Source of the DNA: Candidatus Eiseniibacteriota bacterium
GTDB lineage: Bacteria > Eisenbacteria > RBG-16-71-46 > CAIMUX01
DNA length: 64,000 nt
Reading direction: 5' to 3'
Assembly: GCA_903844735.1 (NCBI GenBank)
Contig: CAIMUX010000030.1
Location: forward strand, 1-64,000
Shown here: positions 8,434 through 17,175 of the stretch, piece after piece
Numbering within the stretch: position 1 is the first letter of the stretch
Layout of the letters: every line of letters starts with the position of its first letter
Notes under the pieces: generated by a model
What the model was told of the DNA's origin: nothing
The model's input: the letters and a program-made list of their open reading frames with translations, nothing else
The model's database searches: none
Translations under genes and position numbers: made by a program

Positions 8434-9111
8434 ATGACAACCAGACCCCACACCGATCGGGAGTACGAGGGCGAGCTGCTTCGTCTCCGCGAGCAGATTA
8501 TCCTCATGGGCGCGGAAGTCGAGGGGATGATTGCCGACAGCATCCGGTCTCTGCTCGAGAGAGACAGCACTCTGGCGCGAACGGTCATGGACCGAGATGC
8601 CAGGGTCGACCAGATCGAAGTGCAAAACGATGCACTTTGCCTGAGCCTGCTGGCGCGGCGCCAGCCGGTCGCCTCCGACCTACGGTTCATTACCACCGTG
8701 CTGCGGATCGTGCGCGACCTGGAACGGGCAGGCGACCAAGCCGTCAACATCGCCGAACGGGTGATCGAGCTCAACGAGGAACCGCCGCTCAAGGCCTATG
8801 TCGATATCCCGCGCATGGCCGAGGGCGTGCAGGCCATGCTGCGCGATGCCCTCGACGCCCTGGTGAACGGTGACGATGTCGGAGCGAAGAACCTGATCAA
8901 TCGCGACGACGAGATCGACGCGCTCTATGACCGGGTCAACCGCGTGCTCCTGACCTATATGATGGAGAATCCGCAAAACATCTTCCGCGCCACCCGCCTG
9001 CAGTCGATTGCCCACAATCTCGAGAGGATCAGCGACCACGCGACCAATGTCGCGGAGATGGTGGTCTTCTATGTGAAGGGGACGGACATCCGGCACGGGG
9101 GAGTGGGCTAG
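8434..9111 (+). CDS. phoU: Phosphate signalling protein PhoU
   Basis: A 225-residue cytoplasmic protein made of two similar three-helix bundles, the PhoU fold. The metal-binding-type repeats can be recognised as LRIVRDLERAGDQAVNIAERV (first half) and SIAHNLERISDHATNVAEMV (second half); both carry the conserved E-R-x-x-D-x-x-x-N pattern. It starts on an ATG after AGGAGC, 22 bases beyond the pstB stop. It is the last gene of the operon and links Pst transport to PhoR, repressing the regulon when phosphate is plentiful. Confidence 0.95.
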   Translation: MTTRPHTDREYEGELLRLREQIILMGAEVEGMIADSIRSLLERDSTLARTVMDRDARVDQIEVQNDALCLSLLARRQPVASDLRFITTVLRIVRDLERAGDQAVNIAERVIELNEEPPLKAYVDIPRMAEGVQAMLRDALDALVNGDDVGAKNLINRDDEIDALYDRVNRVLLTYMMENPQNIFRATRLQSIAHNLERISDHATNVAEMVVFYVKGTDIRHGGVG

Positions 9112-9192
9112 TGACTCCCTGGGCCTGCCACGGGGCGATTTGATCAAGCCGTCGATCTCCCGCTTCATCCTCCAAAAGGAGCAAGATCCCTT

Positions 9193-9500
9193 CTACGTGC
9201 ACCGCAAGCAGCTCACGGCGACCGGCCAGCAGGCGAAGTGGGAACTGCGAGTGGCGAAGTCAGAGACGGGTCCTCCCAGCAGCGCGTCGACGGCCTTGTA
9301 GAGGTTTCCGCGAGGAGACGGGATGCCTGCGGCTTGGCAGTAGTCGAGGTGAGGCTTCTTTCGCATGAACGTCGGATCTTCCCAGCAGTTGTTGAGGACG
9401 ACCCTTTCCATCCTGATCGGTCTTTGGCCAGTGTCCTGGCGTTCGCGCTGCCGATAGAGGGTATCGTTTCCGCCCATGAAAAGCGTGACGACATTGGGGA
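9193..9500 (-). pseudogene. CotH-kinase-like relic
   Basis: On the minus strand a frame without a plausible start reads LFMGGNDTLYRQRER, then RMERVVLNNCWEDPTFMRKK and LDYCQAAGIPSPRGNLYKA. This resembles the core of CotH-family spore-coat kinase-like proteins, in which a line of the form LNN..xDPTFMREKLA...AAGVPAPR is conserved. Only about 60 residues of it remain out of a family length of several hundred, followed by unrelated residues and a stop. It is read as a decayed fragment; the family assignment is from memory of the motif and is moderate. Confidence 0.45.
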
Positions 9501-10101
9501 CGCCGCGGAGTACCAGAGCCTCCGGCCCGACGTCTTCCGCAGCCTCCTCCGTAGCCTCCTCCGTAAGACGCGCCCCTGATTGCCGCCGCGTTCGCTCTTC
9601 TCCGTATCATGGACACGGCGGACGCCGCGCTTGACCGGAACCAGCCAGAAGTCACAACCGGGCCCAAAGGGAAGACATCTGCCCTGCCGGACGGGAAGTC
9701 GGGGATTCCGGGGAAACGGCTACCATCCCCCCGGAGCGGGGATTCGCGCCTGTGACGATCCAGGGCAGGCCCGTAGGAGACCTTGGAGTTGCCCTCGGAG
9801 GTCGGTTATATTCCGGTTCCGCGACCCGGAGCGGGGCGAATGGAGTCCGGAGGCGACGAAGTGCCTTGTCAGCGGAGTGGGGACTCGCTCCGGTGGCCAC
9901 GCGCCGATCGCTGGCGTCCCCCCGGAAGGGGGTCGTGCCCCGGCCGGGGGGAAGAGTCCTGGCATACCCCCCCAGAACCCGGCTATACTCCCATGCGGCT
10001 GATCGGGATCGGGTGGGGAGGGTGGCAAGGGGCGATATAATGTCGACCGGGGCTGAAATAGAGCCGGCCGGAGGCGATCCGGGCCGTTGCGGAGGGACCG
10101 A
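9501..10101. other. Non-coding stretch before the membrane/TPR gene
   Basis: No protein-like frame is seen. The stretch is rich in short C- and G-runs that can pair (for example CCCCCCGGAGCGGGG near 9727 and GCCCCGGCCGGGGG near 9937). Three -10-like blocks occur: TTATATT near 9805, CTATACT near 9982 and TATAAT at 10036-10041. The last one is the best promoter candidate for the gene starting at 10102, although no good -35 is visible. Confidence 0.35.
10036..10041 (+). promoter_or_regulatory. Candidate -10 element (TATAAT)
   Basis: A perfect TATAAT stands alone in very GC-rich sequence 60 bases before the GTG start at 10102. No recognisable TTGACA-like box lies 16-19 bases upstream, so the assignment is tentative. 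Confidence 0.35.
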
Positions 10102-12246
10102 GTGAACCTGTTGTTATCCATCGGCTCGACGGTCGCGCTGGTCCTGCTCGTCATGCACTCCTGGCGGACGCGCGGACGCTTCATCACGCTTGCCTTCTTC
10201 CTCTCTGCCTTCGCCTTCGGCATCCTCCGCGGAAATGCCATCTGGCTGCTTTGCAGGTTCATCAGCGGCACCAACGAGACGCTCATGCCTTACCTGCCTC
10301 AGGGCGGGTTCCTCCCCGACATCGGTTACTCCTCCGTCCAGGTGGCGGCGGGCTGGGTGTTCGCGATGTACCTGGCGTGGACGGTCGCTGAACTCATTCT
10401 CCGTCGAATCCCGGCGCTCGCGGGACGGGTATTTCTGATCGCCGGTCTCGCGTCGCTCTTCATGATTGCGATCTGCTGGTGCATGGAGACGACGGCGGTG
10501 GCCGTGGGATGGTGGTACTGGTCTCTGCCGACGCGGACGGCGCTCTTCGGGAACGTGAACCGGTGGGCGATGGAGGGCTGGTTCTCGGTCGTTCCGGACT
10601 TCCTCCTCCCCTTCCTTGTCATCGTCTGCTCGGAGAGAAAAGGGGATAGAACCGGGAACAGCGTCAAGGGGAGAGTCCCCTTTTCTCTCCGGTGGCTCTG
10701 GCTGCTCGTGTTCCCCGCGGACATCCTCGGCCACCTGTGGGGACACCTGCTGCCGCAGACGTTCGGATATGCGGTCTACATCGTGATGGAGCTGGGGATC
10801 GTCGCGCTCGCGATGTTCTCGAAGCTGACGATGTCGCGCGGGCAGATCGCGAATCGGAGCTCCCTAGCCGGCGTCGCCCTCGCCGTCTTCTTCGGCGTGG
10901 AGGTCGCCGCAAACGTCTGGGGCAAGGTCGGTCTTGCCGGGCAGATGACCCTGGCGCCGCTGCTGCTGCTGTGCCTCCTCGCGTGGGGGCGGCTCCCGGT
11001 TCGGGGCGTGGCGGCCCTGGCCGCAGCGGCGGCCGTGGGCGGATGGGCGATCGGTGGCGCGCGGTCCCTGTTGGCGCTCGCGCCTGTCGGCGCCTTCGCA
11101 TTTCTTGCGCTCCTTGACCGCTACCGTGAACGCCTGTGGCTGAAGATCGCGCCCGTCGTCCTCGTGGCCGGACTCATCGCCGCGGCGATGGTCGTGGACT
11201 ACGCGGACAGCGTGCGGATGGTGCGCTTCCGCGACGCGTGGGTCGAAGGCGACGCATTCGTCTTCGCGAGTCAGCCCGCGGAGGCCGCGGAGGCCTACAA
11301 GCGCGCGTCGGAATTCCGGCCGCGCAGCGCTCTCTACCTCAACAGCCTTCTCGACCAGATGATGGCGACGGACCTCGACATGCGGGCGCAGATATTACTG
11401 TACCAGGGCCGGCTGCCTTCCATGGCGCGCGAGATGGAGGAGGTGGTCCGGCGCGACCCGGAGTGGCTGCAGCCGCGGCAGTCGCTCGCGCGGATGTACC
11501 TGCTGATGGGCCGCGTGTCCGACGCGGCGCGGCAATACCGCGAGATTTCGCGCTTCCGGCCGCGCGACGCGTCGGTGTCGGCCGAGCTCGGATACTTGCT
11601 CCTGCGCGAAGGGGACATCGATGGCGCGGAGAAGGCGCTCGTCGACGCGACGCGGCCGGCGAAGGCCTCCCCCGCGGCGCTCCTGGACCTGGGCGTCGTC
11701 CGGTTCCTCCGGGGGCGCGAGGACGACGCTCGGCGGCTCTGGGAGCGCGCGCTCCAGGGTTCGCCCGGGATGAGCCTTGCCCGGCTCAATATCGACCGGA
11801 TCAAGACGCCGCCGACCGGGGTGGACGTGCGGTTCCTGGCCCAGCCCGACGCCGCGAAAGGGCTGGCCCCATGGACCAACACGTTCGCCGCGTTGGGACG
11901 GCTTTCGGCCGCCGAAAAACGCCGGGTTTACATCGAGGCGTCGCAGTACGACCCCGATTACCTGCCGCCCCAGATCAGCCTCGCGGCGAGCTACCTGAAC
12001 AAGAACGAGGCAGGAATGTACGACGCGGAGCGGGCGCTCTGGCACGCTCGCCGGGCGGACGACTTGTCGAAGACGCTGGAGGACCGGACGCGTCGGGCGC
12101 AGGCGCTGCTGTTTCTGGGCCGCGCGCTTCTCGCGAATGGAAAGCCAGCCGAGGCGTGCGAGGCGCTCAATCAGGGACGCTCCATCGCGCCGGACGAGAT
12201 GATCCCGACGTTCGACCAGTATCGGCTGTCCCCAGTCGGACAATGA
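10102..12246 (+). CDS. Polytopic membrane protein with C-terminal TPR domain
   Basis: A 714-residue protein in two parts. Residues 1 to about 360 carry roughly nine or ten hydrophobic helices; the stretch around WCMETTAVAVGWWYWS recalls carotenoid biosynthesis proteins of the CruF/DUF422 type, a weak resemblance. Residues from about 390 to the end are helical tetratricopeptide-like repeats (for example AEAAEAYKRASEFRPRSALY and SDAARQYREISRFRPRDASV). The GTG at 10102 is chosen because GGAGGG lies five bases upstream; a TTG at 10087 has no ribosome site. It stands alone between a relic and an IS fragment. Function unknown; a membrane-anchored scaffold is a reasonable guess. Confidence 0.7.
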   Translation: MNLLLSIGSTVALVLLVMHSWRTRGRFITLAFFLSAFAFGILRGNAIWLLCRFISGTNETLMPYLPQGGFLPDIGYSSVQVAAGWVFAMYLAWTVAELILRRIPALAGRVFLIAGLASLFMIAICWCMETTAVAVGWWYWSLPTRTALFGNVNRWAMEGWFSVVPDFLLPFLVIVCSERKGDRTGNSVKGRVPFSLRWLWLLVFPADILGHLWGHLLPQTFGYAVYIVMELGIVALAMFSKLTMSRGQIANRSSLAGVALAVFFGVEVAANVWGKVGLAGQMTLAPLLLLCLLAWGRLPVRGVAALAAAAAVGGWAIGGARSLLALAPVGAFAFLALLDRYRERLWLKIAPVVLVAGLIAAAMVVDYADSVRMVRFRDAWVEGDAFVFASQPAEAAEAYKRASEFRPRSALYLNSLLDQMMATDLDMRAQILLYQGRLPSMAREMEEVVRRDPEWLQPRQSLARMYLLMGRVSDAARQYREISRFRPRDASVSAELGYLLLREGDIDGAEKALVDATRPAKASPAALLDLGVVRFLRGREDDARRLWERALQGSPGMSLARLNIDRIKTPPTGVDVRFLAQPDAAKGLAPWTNTFAALGRLSAAEKRRVYIEASQYDPDYLPPQISLAASYLNKNEAGMYDAERALWHARRADDLSKTLEDRTRRAQALLFLGRALLANGKPAEACEALNQGRSIAPDEMIPTFDQYRLSPVGQ

Positions 12247-12361
12247 AACACCTATGCTTCCAGCACTACCGGCGCGTCGCGGCCTGACCCGCCGCCCGCC
12301 CTCACACCTTCGCAACCCCGAGGAGTAACTCTGCCCGGCACGCCAGTCGGTGCCCCGGCAG

Positions 12362-12709
12362 TCAGACCTGACCTTTTTCCGAGCCACCCAGGCCCGGCTC
12401 CCGCGTCTGCAACCGACCGCAGTGGGCACTCCGGAAACCAGTCAATCGCCGGAAAGTGGGCCGCTGGTAGCACCAGGTGTCATAGTGTCCGTGGAACAGA
12501 CTCAACTGTTGCGCTCCGTGCGTCGGGTCCACGGTGGAATCAAGGTCGATGGTCACCTGTCGACACGTGCGGCCGAGGCGAAGTCGATGCCGATCTACGA
12601 CAGCGGCGACCAGCGTCTCGCCCATCCGATACGGATCGCGAGCTCTTCGATCAATTCGAGACGGGCATCAGCCGACACATGGAAGCTTTCCTATCTCTGC
12701 CTTTCGTGA
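12362..12709 (-). pseudogene. IS1380-family transposase remnant
   Basis: The minus strand contains QVTIDLDSTVDPTHGAQQ followed directly by LSLFHGHYDTWCYQ. This is the first catalytic region of IS1380-family transposases, where a (I/L)DLD(S/A)TxDPxHGxQ line precedes FFHGYYD and CY. Upstream sequence in a shifted frame (ADARLELIEELAIRI) resembles the preceding helical region, so at least one frameshift has occurred. Downstream, after about 90 residues, the frame becomes unrelated. The family protein is over 400 residues, so most is gone. No terminal inverted repeats were seen. Confidence 0.65.
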
Positions 12710-12843
12710 ATCATGCCAGTGACAGCCGTCCGATTCCTGGCCAGGCAGTGCGCACAATCGGATCCGAGTGGACTGCAGATCTCCGGACACAGAAAGCCCG
12801 ACTCTGTCGGGACCGAGCGCGCCGAGCCATTTCTCCTTGGAAA

Positions 12844-14610
12844 CTAAAACGAGATCTCAAACGGGTTCTCCCTTCGCGTCCGCCCTATCCCCTCAATCCG
12901 GATGGCGGCCGTTCCGGACAGCGGACAAACAAACTCGCACACGCCGCAACCGACACAGAGCTTGGGGTCGACCGTTGGGCGGCGCAACTGTCGCACCGCG
13001 CCATCCGCCGCGCGTCCCTCGGCCTCGACCAACCGAATCGCTTTGGGTGAGGTCGGACAGTGCTCCTCGCAGACGATACAAGGGGTCGCGAAGGCGTATG
13101 GCAGACATCGCCCGGTGTCGACCCAAGCAAGCCCGAGAAACGTCCTTTCCTTGTCGGCAGGCGTCAGCCGAGGTATAGCGCCGGTAGGACAGACCTGACC
13201 GCAAAGGGTGCAGTGATACTCGCAGTATCCCAACCGAGCGCGCAGAACCGGCGCCCACAGACCAGCCGCCCCGGCTTCGAGCCCGGAAGGGTGGAGCCCA
13301 TTAGCGGGACAAACCTTCATGCACTCGCCGCAACGGATGCACCGGTCGAGGAACTCTCCCTCCGGACCCGCCCCGGGAGGCCTGATGATGCTGCCGCGAG
13401 GCACGGCGCGCGCGGAAGTCGATCTGGCGATCGGGCCGGAAGCCAATCCCAGCGCCAACGAGGTGAGGAAGCCACGGCGGGTGAGATCGGCGGTTTCGGC
13501 GACGGGTTGTTGCGATTGGCCGGCAGGCGGCGTTAGCGACAAGGCCGCCATTGTGTCCGCCGGTCGTCCCGCGGAGGAGGAAGCGGCAGCGGCGGAAGCC
13601 GCCGTGGATGAAACTGCGGCGGATGCGGCCGCGCCGGGCGAGCTTGCGGCAGGCGCAGACGCAGACTCCCGCCGAAACGACCTCACCATGCGCTGCGCCA
13701 ACCCGGCCATTATGCCGATCATCCGCGGCCGCTCGAAGCTGAAGGCGAGCCCGTGGCGCCGGCAGGACGCGGTGCAGTTGCCGCAGACGAAACACTCGGA
13801 GGCGCGCCAGCCGCCCATGACGTCCGGGTCGGCCGCGCCCTGACAATGATAGGTGCAGACCGCGCAACCGGTGCAGCGCCCTTCGTCCTGGCGCAGTCGG
13901 AGCGCGCCGATACGCGCCGTCACTCCGAGAAGCGCCCCAAGCGGGCAGAGGATCCGGCACCAGAAACGACGGATGACCCACGAAAGCGCCAGCACCGTGA
14001 CCAGCAGCAGGGCCAGCGTCACCCCCTGCTCAAAGTGTGGCGGATGCGGCGCCAGGAGTCGGTCGCGCACGGTTCGGTAGACCGGCTCGGTGATCGGCGC
14101 CAGCGGAGTCCTAGCCAGCACGGCCGCGCCCTCGCGTACCGTCCACTCGATGCCCGGACCGAGCCCGACCGCCAGCCCGCGCACGAGCAGGCAGATCGGG
14201 TCGAGAATTCCACTCCACTGCGCTCCGGCGACGGCTCCCCCAAGAGCGAAGAGAAGCACCGCGACCTTGATCTCCTGCACGGGGCGATAGCGATCCGCCT
14301 GCTTCTCCGCACTTCGCGGCCGTCGCAGTCTTCCCGTCGCCTGCCCGAGCGTGCCGAGCGGGCAGATCCATCCGCAGAAGAACCGCCCAAGGAGGATCGA
14401 GAGCAGCAGCGTCACGGCCGAGAGCCACATCAGACCGTGCCACGCCCCGGTGCGCAGCCACGTGGTGAGGCCGATCAGCGGGTCGATGTCGAGGAAGATC
14501 CGCACCGGCGGGCCGAGACGATCCTCCCCCACGCCGACCGTGCGCACGAGCAGATAGAGGAAGACCGCCAGCGAGGCGAGCTGAACCGGGATGCGGATGC
14601 GCCGCAGCAT
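12844..14610 (-). CDS. Membrane polyferredoxin: NapH-like and NapG-like parts fused
   Basis: A 588-residue iron-sulfur protein. Residues 1-240 hold about five transmembrane helices with the paired CGWICPLGTLG (79-89) and CRILCPLGALLG (218-229) motifs of NapH/NosR/CcoG-type proteins. Two 4Fe-4S motifs follow, CTGCAVCTYHC (246-256) and CFVCGNCTASC (273-283). An Ala/Ser linker (316-350) leads to an internal twin-arginine-like signal, TRRGFL at 378-383, and then a NapG/MauM-like domain with CIRCGECMKVC (424-434), CTLCGQVC (467-474), CIVCEEHC (511-518) and CVGCGVCEFVC (552-562). The likely role is electron transfer from the quinone pool to a periplasmic partner. It lies 79 bases downstream of the DUF362 gene and probably shares its transcript. 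Confidence 0.85.
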   Translation of the reverse strand: MLRRIRIPVQLASLAVFLYLLVRTVGVGEDRLGPPVRIFLDIDPLIGLTTWLRTGAWHGLMWLSAVTLLLSILLGRFFCGWICPLGTLGQATGRLRRPRSAEKQADRYRPVQEIKVAVLLFALGGAVAGAQWSGILDPICLLVRGLAVGLGPGIEWTVREGAAVLARTPLAPITEPVYRTVRDRLLAPHPPHFEQGVTLALLLVTVLALSWVIRRFWCRILCPLGALLGVTARIGALRLRQDEGRCTGCAVCTYHCQGAADPDVMGGWRASECFVCGNCTASCRRHGLAFSFERPRMIGIMAGLAQRMVRSFRRESASAPAASSPGAAASAAVSSTAASAAAASSSAGRPADTMAALSLTPPAGQSQQPVAETADLTRRGFLTSLALGLASGPIARSTSARAVPRGSIIRPPGAGPEGEFLDRCIRCGECMKVCPANGLHPSGLEAGAAGLWAPVLRARLGYCEYHCTLCGQVCPTGAIPRLTPADKERTFLGLAWVDTGRCLPYAFATPCIVCEEHCPTSPKAIRLVEAEGRAADGAVRQLRRPTVDPKLCVGCGVCEFVCPLSGTAAIRIEGIGRTRRENPFEISF

Positions 14611-14689
14611 ACGACTCAGAATCGGGACGCCCGGCCGGGGTGCATCCGATCCGTCCGGCCTGGTCCGCGAGCAAGCCCCCGGGATCGGG

Positions 14690-15712
14690 TCATCCCGCCG
14701 CCACTTCGAGGAGCTTCTCTTCCTCGACCGGCCATGCGGTGCGGCCGAGCCCGCGGCCCGCCGCCTTGGCGAGGTAGGCGAACTCCTCCGGCTTCCGCCC
14801 GGCCAGGATCACGCCGCGCACTTCCGCCGCGACCGGGTCGGCCGACGCAATGACGGTGTCGAGCCTCTTCACATCGGAGAGGCTCCCCCCTTGCGGTCCG
14901 CCTCGGGTGAGGATCCGCACGCCGTCGATGACCGTGAGCTGCGGCTTGAAGAACGCCGCCAGATCCACGATGGAAGTCCCGATATCCTGGTGCAACCGCC
15001 CGCGCGGGCCGCCTATCGATCCCATCCAGTTCTTCATGCCAAGGGTCAGTTCCGAGAGACCGTGATGCTTGGCCACCGGGCAATTGATGCGGACATCAGC
15101 CTCGATGATGGCGGGATGGACCTCCCAATCCTTGAGGCGCTCGCCACCGAGCTTCATCTTGCGCACCCGGCTCTCTTCGAAGAAGTCGACTGTGCCGCCT
15201 GCAGCTTTCACAGCCTCGGCGATCCCGGAATGCTGATAGCAGCGACGTGGATCGTTGCAGGGGTTGTCCATGACGAGGACACTCTTCGCCCCGGCCTCGA
15301 AGGCCATTTTCACCAGCGCGGCTACGACCTCGGGATTGGTGTTGGCCGCCTGCTCCGGTGTGCGGTCCCAGCCGATGTTCGGCTTCACCACGACACGGGC
15401 TCCGTGGGAGACGAAGCGCCCCATGCCGCCGAGAGCATCGACGGCGGCGCGGGTGATGGCTGCGGGGGAGGGACCGTGGGCCACGCCGAGGAGCGGGGTG
15501 CGGGGTGCCATTCCGGCCCCGCCTGCCGTGGCAAGGGCGCCCGGCGCCCCCACCACTTCTCCGCGTGCGCCCTCGGTGCCGCCCGCCGCCCAGGCCTCGT
15601 CAAGCCCGGGAAGAACAGGGTCACCCGACCCGGCGGTCCGGCCGAGGATCGCCCAGAGCGAACCGGCCGCAAGTACCTGCGTTCCGGCGAGGAGAAAACG
15701 GCGTCGATCCAT
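14690..15712 (-). CDS. DUF362 family protein with twin-arginine signal
   Basis: A 340-residue protein with an N-terminal Tat signal (MDRRRFLLAG, hydrophobic stretch TQVLAAGSLWAIL). The DUF362 body is recognisable: VVVKPNIGWDRTPEQAANTN, ALVKMAFEAGAKSVLVMDN, INCPVAKHHGLSELTLGMKN and GSLSDVKRLDTVIASADPVA. DUF362 proteins often accompany ferredoxins and are themselves Fe-S linked in some cases, but this one shows no CxxCxxC cluster. The frame is open 37 codons further upstream; the start at 15712 is taken because the Tat motif follows it directly. It heads the two-gene unit with the polyferredoxin. Biochemical role unknown. Confidence 0.85.
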   Translation of the reverse strand: MDRRRFLLAGTQVLAAGSLWAILGRTAGSGDPVLPGLDEAWAAGGTEGARGEVVGAPGALATAGGAGMAPRTPLLGVAHGPSPAAITRAAVDALGGMGRFVSHGARVVVKPNIGWDRTPEQAANTNPEVVAALVKMAFEAGAKSVLVMDNPCNDPRRCYQHSGIAEAVKAAGGTVDFFEESRVRKMKLGGERLKDWEVHPAIIEADVRINCPVAKHHGLSELTLGMKNWMGSIGGPRGRLHQDIGTSIVDLAAFFKPQLTVIDGVRILTRGGPQGGSLSDVKRLDTVIASADPVAAEVRGVILAGRKPEEFAYLAKAAGRGLGRTAWPVEEEKLLEVAAG

Positions 15713-15993
15713 GGTGTGCCTCCGGCTGGGGGTTCGGCGTCGGTACCCGGCGGCAACGGTACGATGTGACCGTCGGTTTGGCAACACTAAGGCCGCAGAA
15801 TCGGGTAGCCGGACGGATCCCACCCGGTCCCCACACTACCCACAGCCGGGGACGAGGCTATAGAATGAACTGCGTGCGATGTCGGCTGCGTCGGCCACGA
15901 AGTTTGAGCCCTGCCCCTCCAGCCCGGAAAAAAGCGGGACAGCAGCCAGCGGCGCCGAGCCAAGCCCAGACTGCTCCGCAGAAAGGACCGACG
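15713..15993. other. Divergent intergenic region
   Basis: Separates the DUF362 gene (minus) from the efflux adaptor (plus). An AT-richer block CTATAGAAT near 15857-15865 could be a -10 for the adaptor operon, but no clear -35 is seen. The adaptor frame stays open through part of this region with an in-frame ATG at 15865, giving a possible 43-residue N-terminal extension. Confidence 0.35.
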
Positions 15994-17175
15994 ATGGCGA
16001 CAACCCCAGGCTGGCTGCAGCGGACCAGGAATCGGATTTTCCTCAGCCTGGTTCTGCTCCTCATCCTGTGGATCACAATCCAGGCCACGCTCGGTTCGAA
16101 GACCCCCGTGCTCCGCGCCGAACTCCGCCCCCTGGTACAGAAGGTCGTGGCCAACGGGCGAGTGCACGTCCCCGTCCGTATCCGACTTGGCACCCAGGTC
16201 GGCGGCGTGGTGGGACACATCCTGGTCGACAAGGGCGACCACGTTGAGCCCGGTGTGCTCCTTCTCGACCTGGTGAACGACGAGACGCAGGCCGGCGTGG
16301 CCCAGGCCGCGGCCCGCCTGCAGCAGGTCCGCGAACTGGACGCGAGGACGGCGGCCGAGGCGTTGCGGCAGGCCGAGGTGAGCCTGGCGCAGGCCGAGCG
16401 GCAACTGGCTCGGATCCAGGCCCTCTCGGACGGTGAGGTCATCGCCCCGCAGCAGCTCGAAGAAGCGAAGGAGGCACGCGATCTCGCCGCCAGCCGCAAA
16501 GAGAGCGCGGCGGCACAGGCGCGCGGCAACGCCCCGGGAGGCAGCAACGAACGGCTGGCCGCGGCGCAGCTCGCCACAGCCGAGGCTCGCCTGGCCCAGA
16601 CGCGCGTGGCCGCCCCTTCCGCCGGGACCATCCTCGAGCGCCTCGTCCAACCCGGCGACGTCGTGCAAGCCGGCCAGGCGCTCCTCGACATGGCGCAGGA
16701 CGGGCCGGTGTGGCTCACCGTGCAACCGGAAGAAAAGAACCTCGCCTACCTCCGCGTCGGCCAGACGGCGCAGGCCTCCGCGGACGCCTTCCCGGACAGT
16801 GTCTTCGCGGCGAGGATCACCCGCCTGGCTCCAGCCGTCGACCCGGCCCGCGGCACCATCGAAGTGGAACTGTTGGTGGATCGCCCGCCGGCGTTTCTCC
16901 GCCCCGATATGACGGTCTCCATCAACGTGGAGGTGGCGCGCCGCGAGTCGGCTTTGGTCCTGCCGGCGGAAACCGTGCGCGAGGCGGACAGCGCGCCGTG
17001 GGTCTTGGTGGTCCGTCAGCGGCGCGCCCAACGGCAGACGGTCACCCTCGGCCTGCGCGGGGAGGGGATGGTGGAGATCACCTCGGGTCTGCGCGACCGC
17101 GAAGCGGTGGTCTCACCCGAGGCAGTGAAGATCCGGCCCGGCGCGCGCGTGCGCCCGGTGAACCAGGCACACTGA
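15994..17175 (+). CDS. Efflux periplasmic adaptor (MacA/HlyD-type membrane fusion protein)
   Basis: A 393-residue protein with one N-terminal membrane anchor (FLSLVLLLILWITIQATL). A biotinyl-lipoyl-like half VGGVVGHILVDKGDHVEPGVLL (about 70-90) is followed by a long coiled-coil hairpin (about 95-195, many AQAxAR heptads), the second lipoyl half VAAPSAGTILERLVQPGDVV, and beta-barrel and proximal domains ending in VRPVN. This order is that of RND/MacA-type adaptors. The ATG at 15994 follows AGAAAGGA. Its stop overlaps the permease ATG. With the next two genes it forms a MacAB-like system; no outer-membrane TolC-type gene is nearby. Confidence 0.88.
   Translation: MATTPGWLQRTRNRIFLSLVLLLILWITIQATLGSKTPVLRAELRPLVQKVVANGRVHVPVRIRLGTQVGGVVGHILVDKGDHVEPGVLLLDLVNDETQAGVAQAAARLQQVRELDARTAAEALRQAEVSLAQAERQLARIQALSDGEVIAPQQLEEAKEARDLAASRKESAAAQARGNAPGGSNERLAAAQLATAEARLAQTRVAAPSAGTILERLVQPGDVVQAGQALLDMAQDGPVWLTVQPEEKNLAYLRVGQTAQASADAFPDSVFAARITRLAPAVDPARGTIEVELLVDRPPAFLRPDMTVSINVEVARRESALVLPAETVREADSAPWVLVVRQRRAQRQTVTLGLRGEGMVEITSGLRDREAVVSPEAVKIRPGARVRPVNQAH

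Noticed and set aside
7479-8792. 437-codon minus-strand frame across pstB
   Set aside because: Antisense shadow of pstB and phoU, both with intact motifs.
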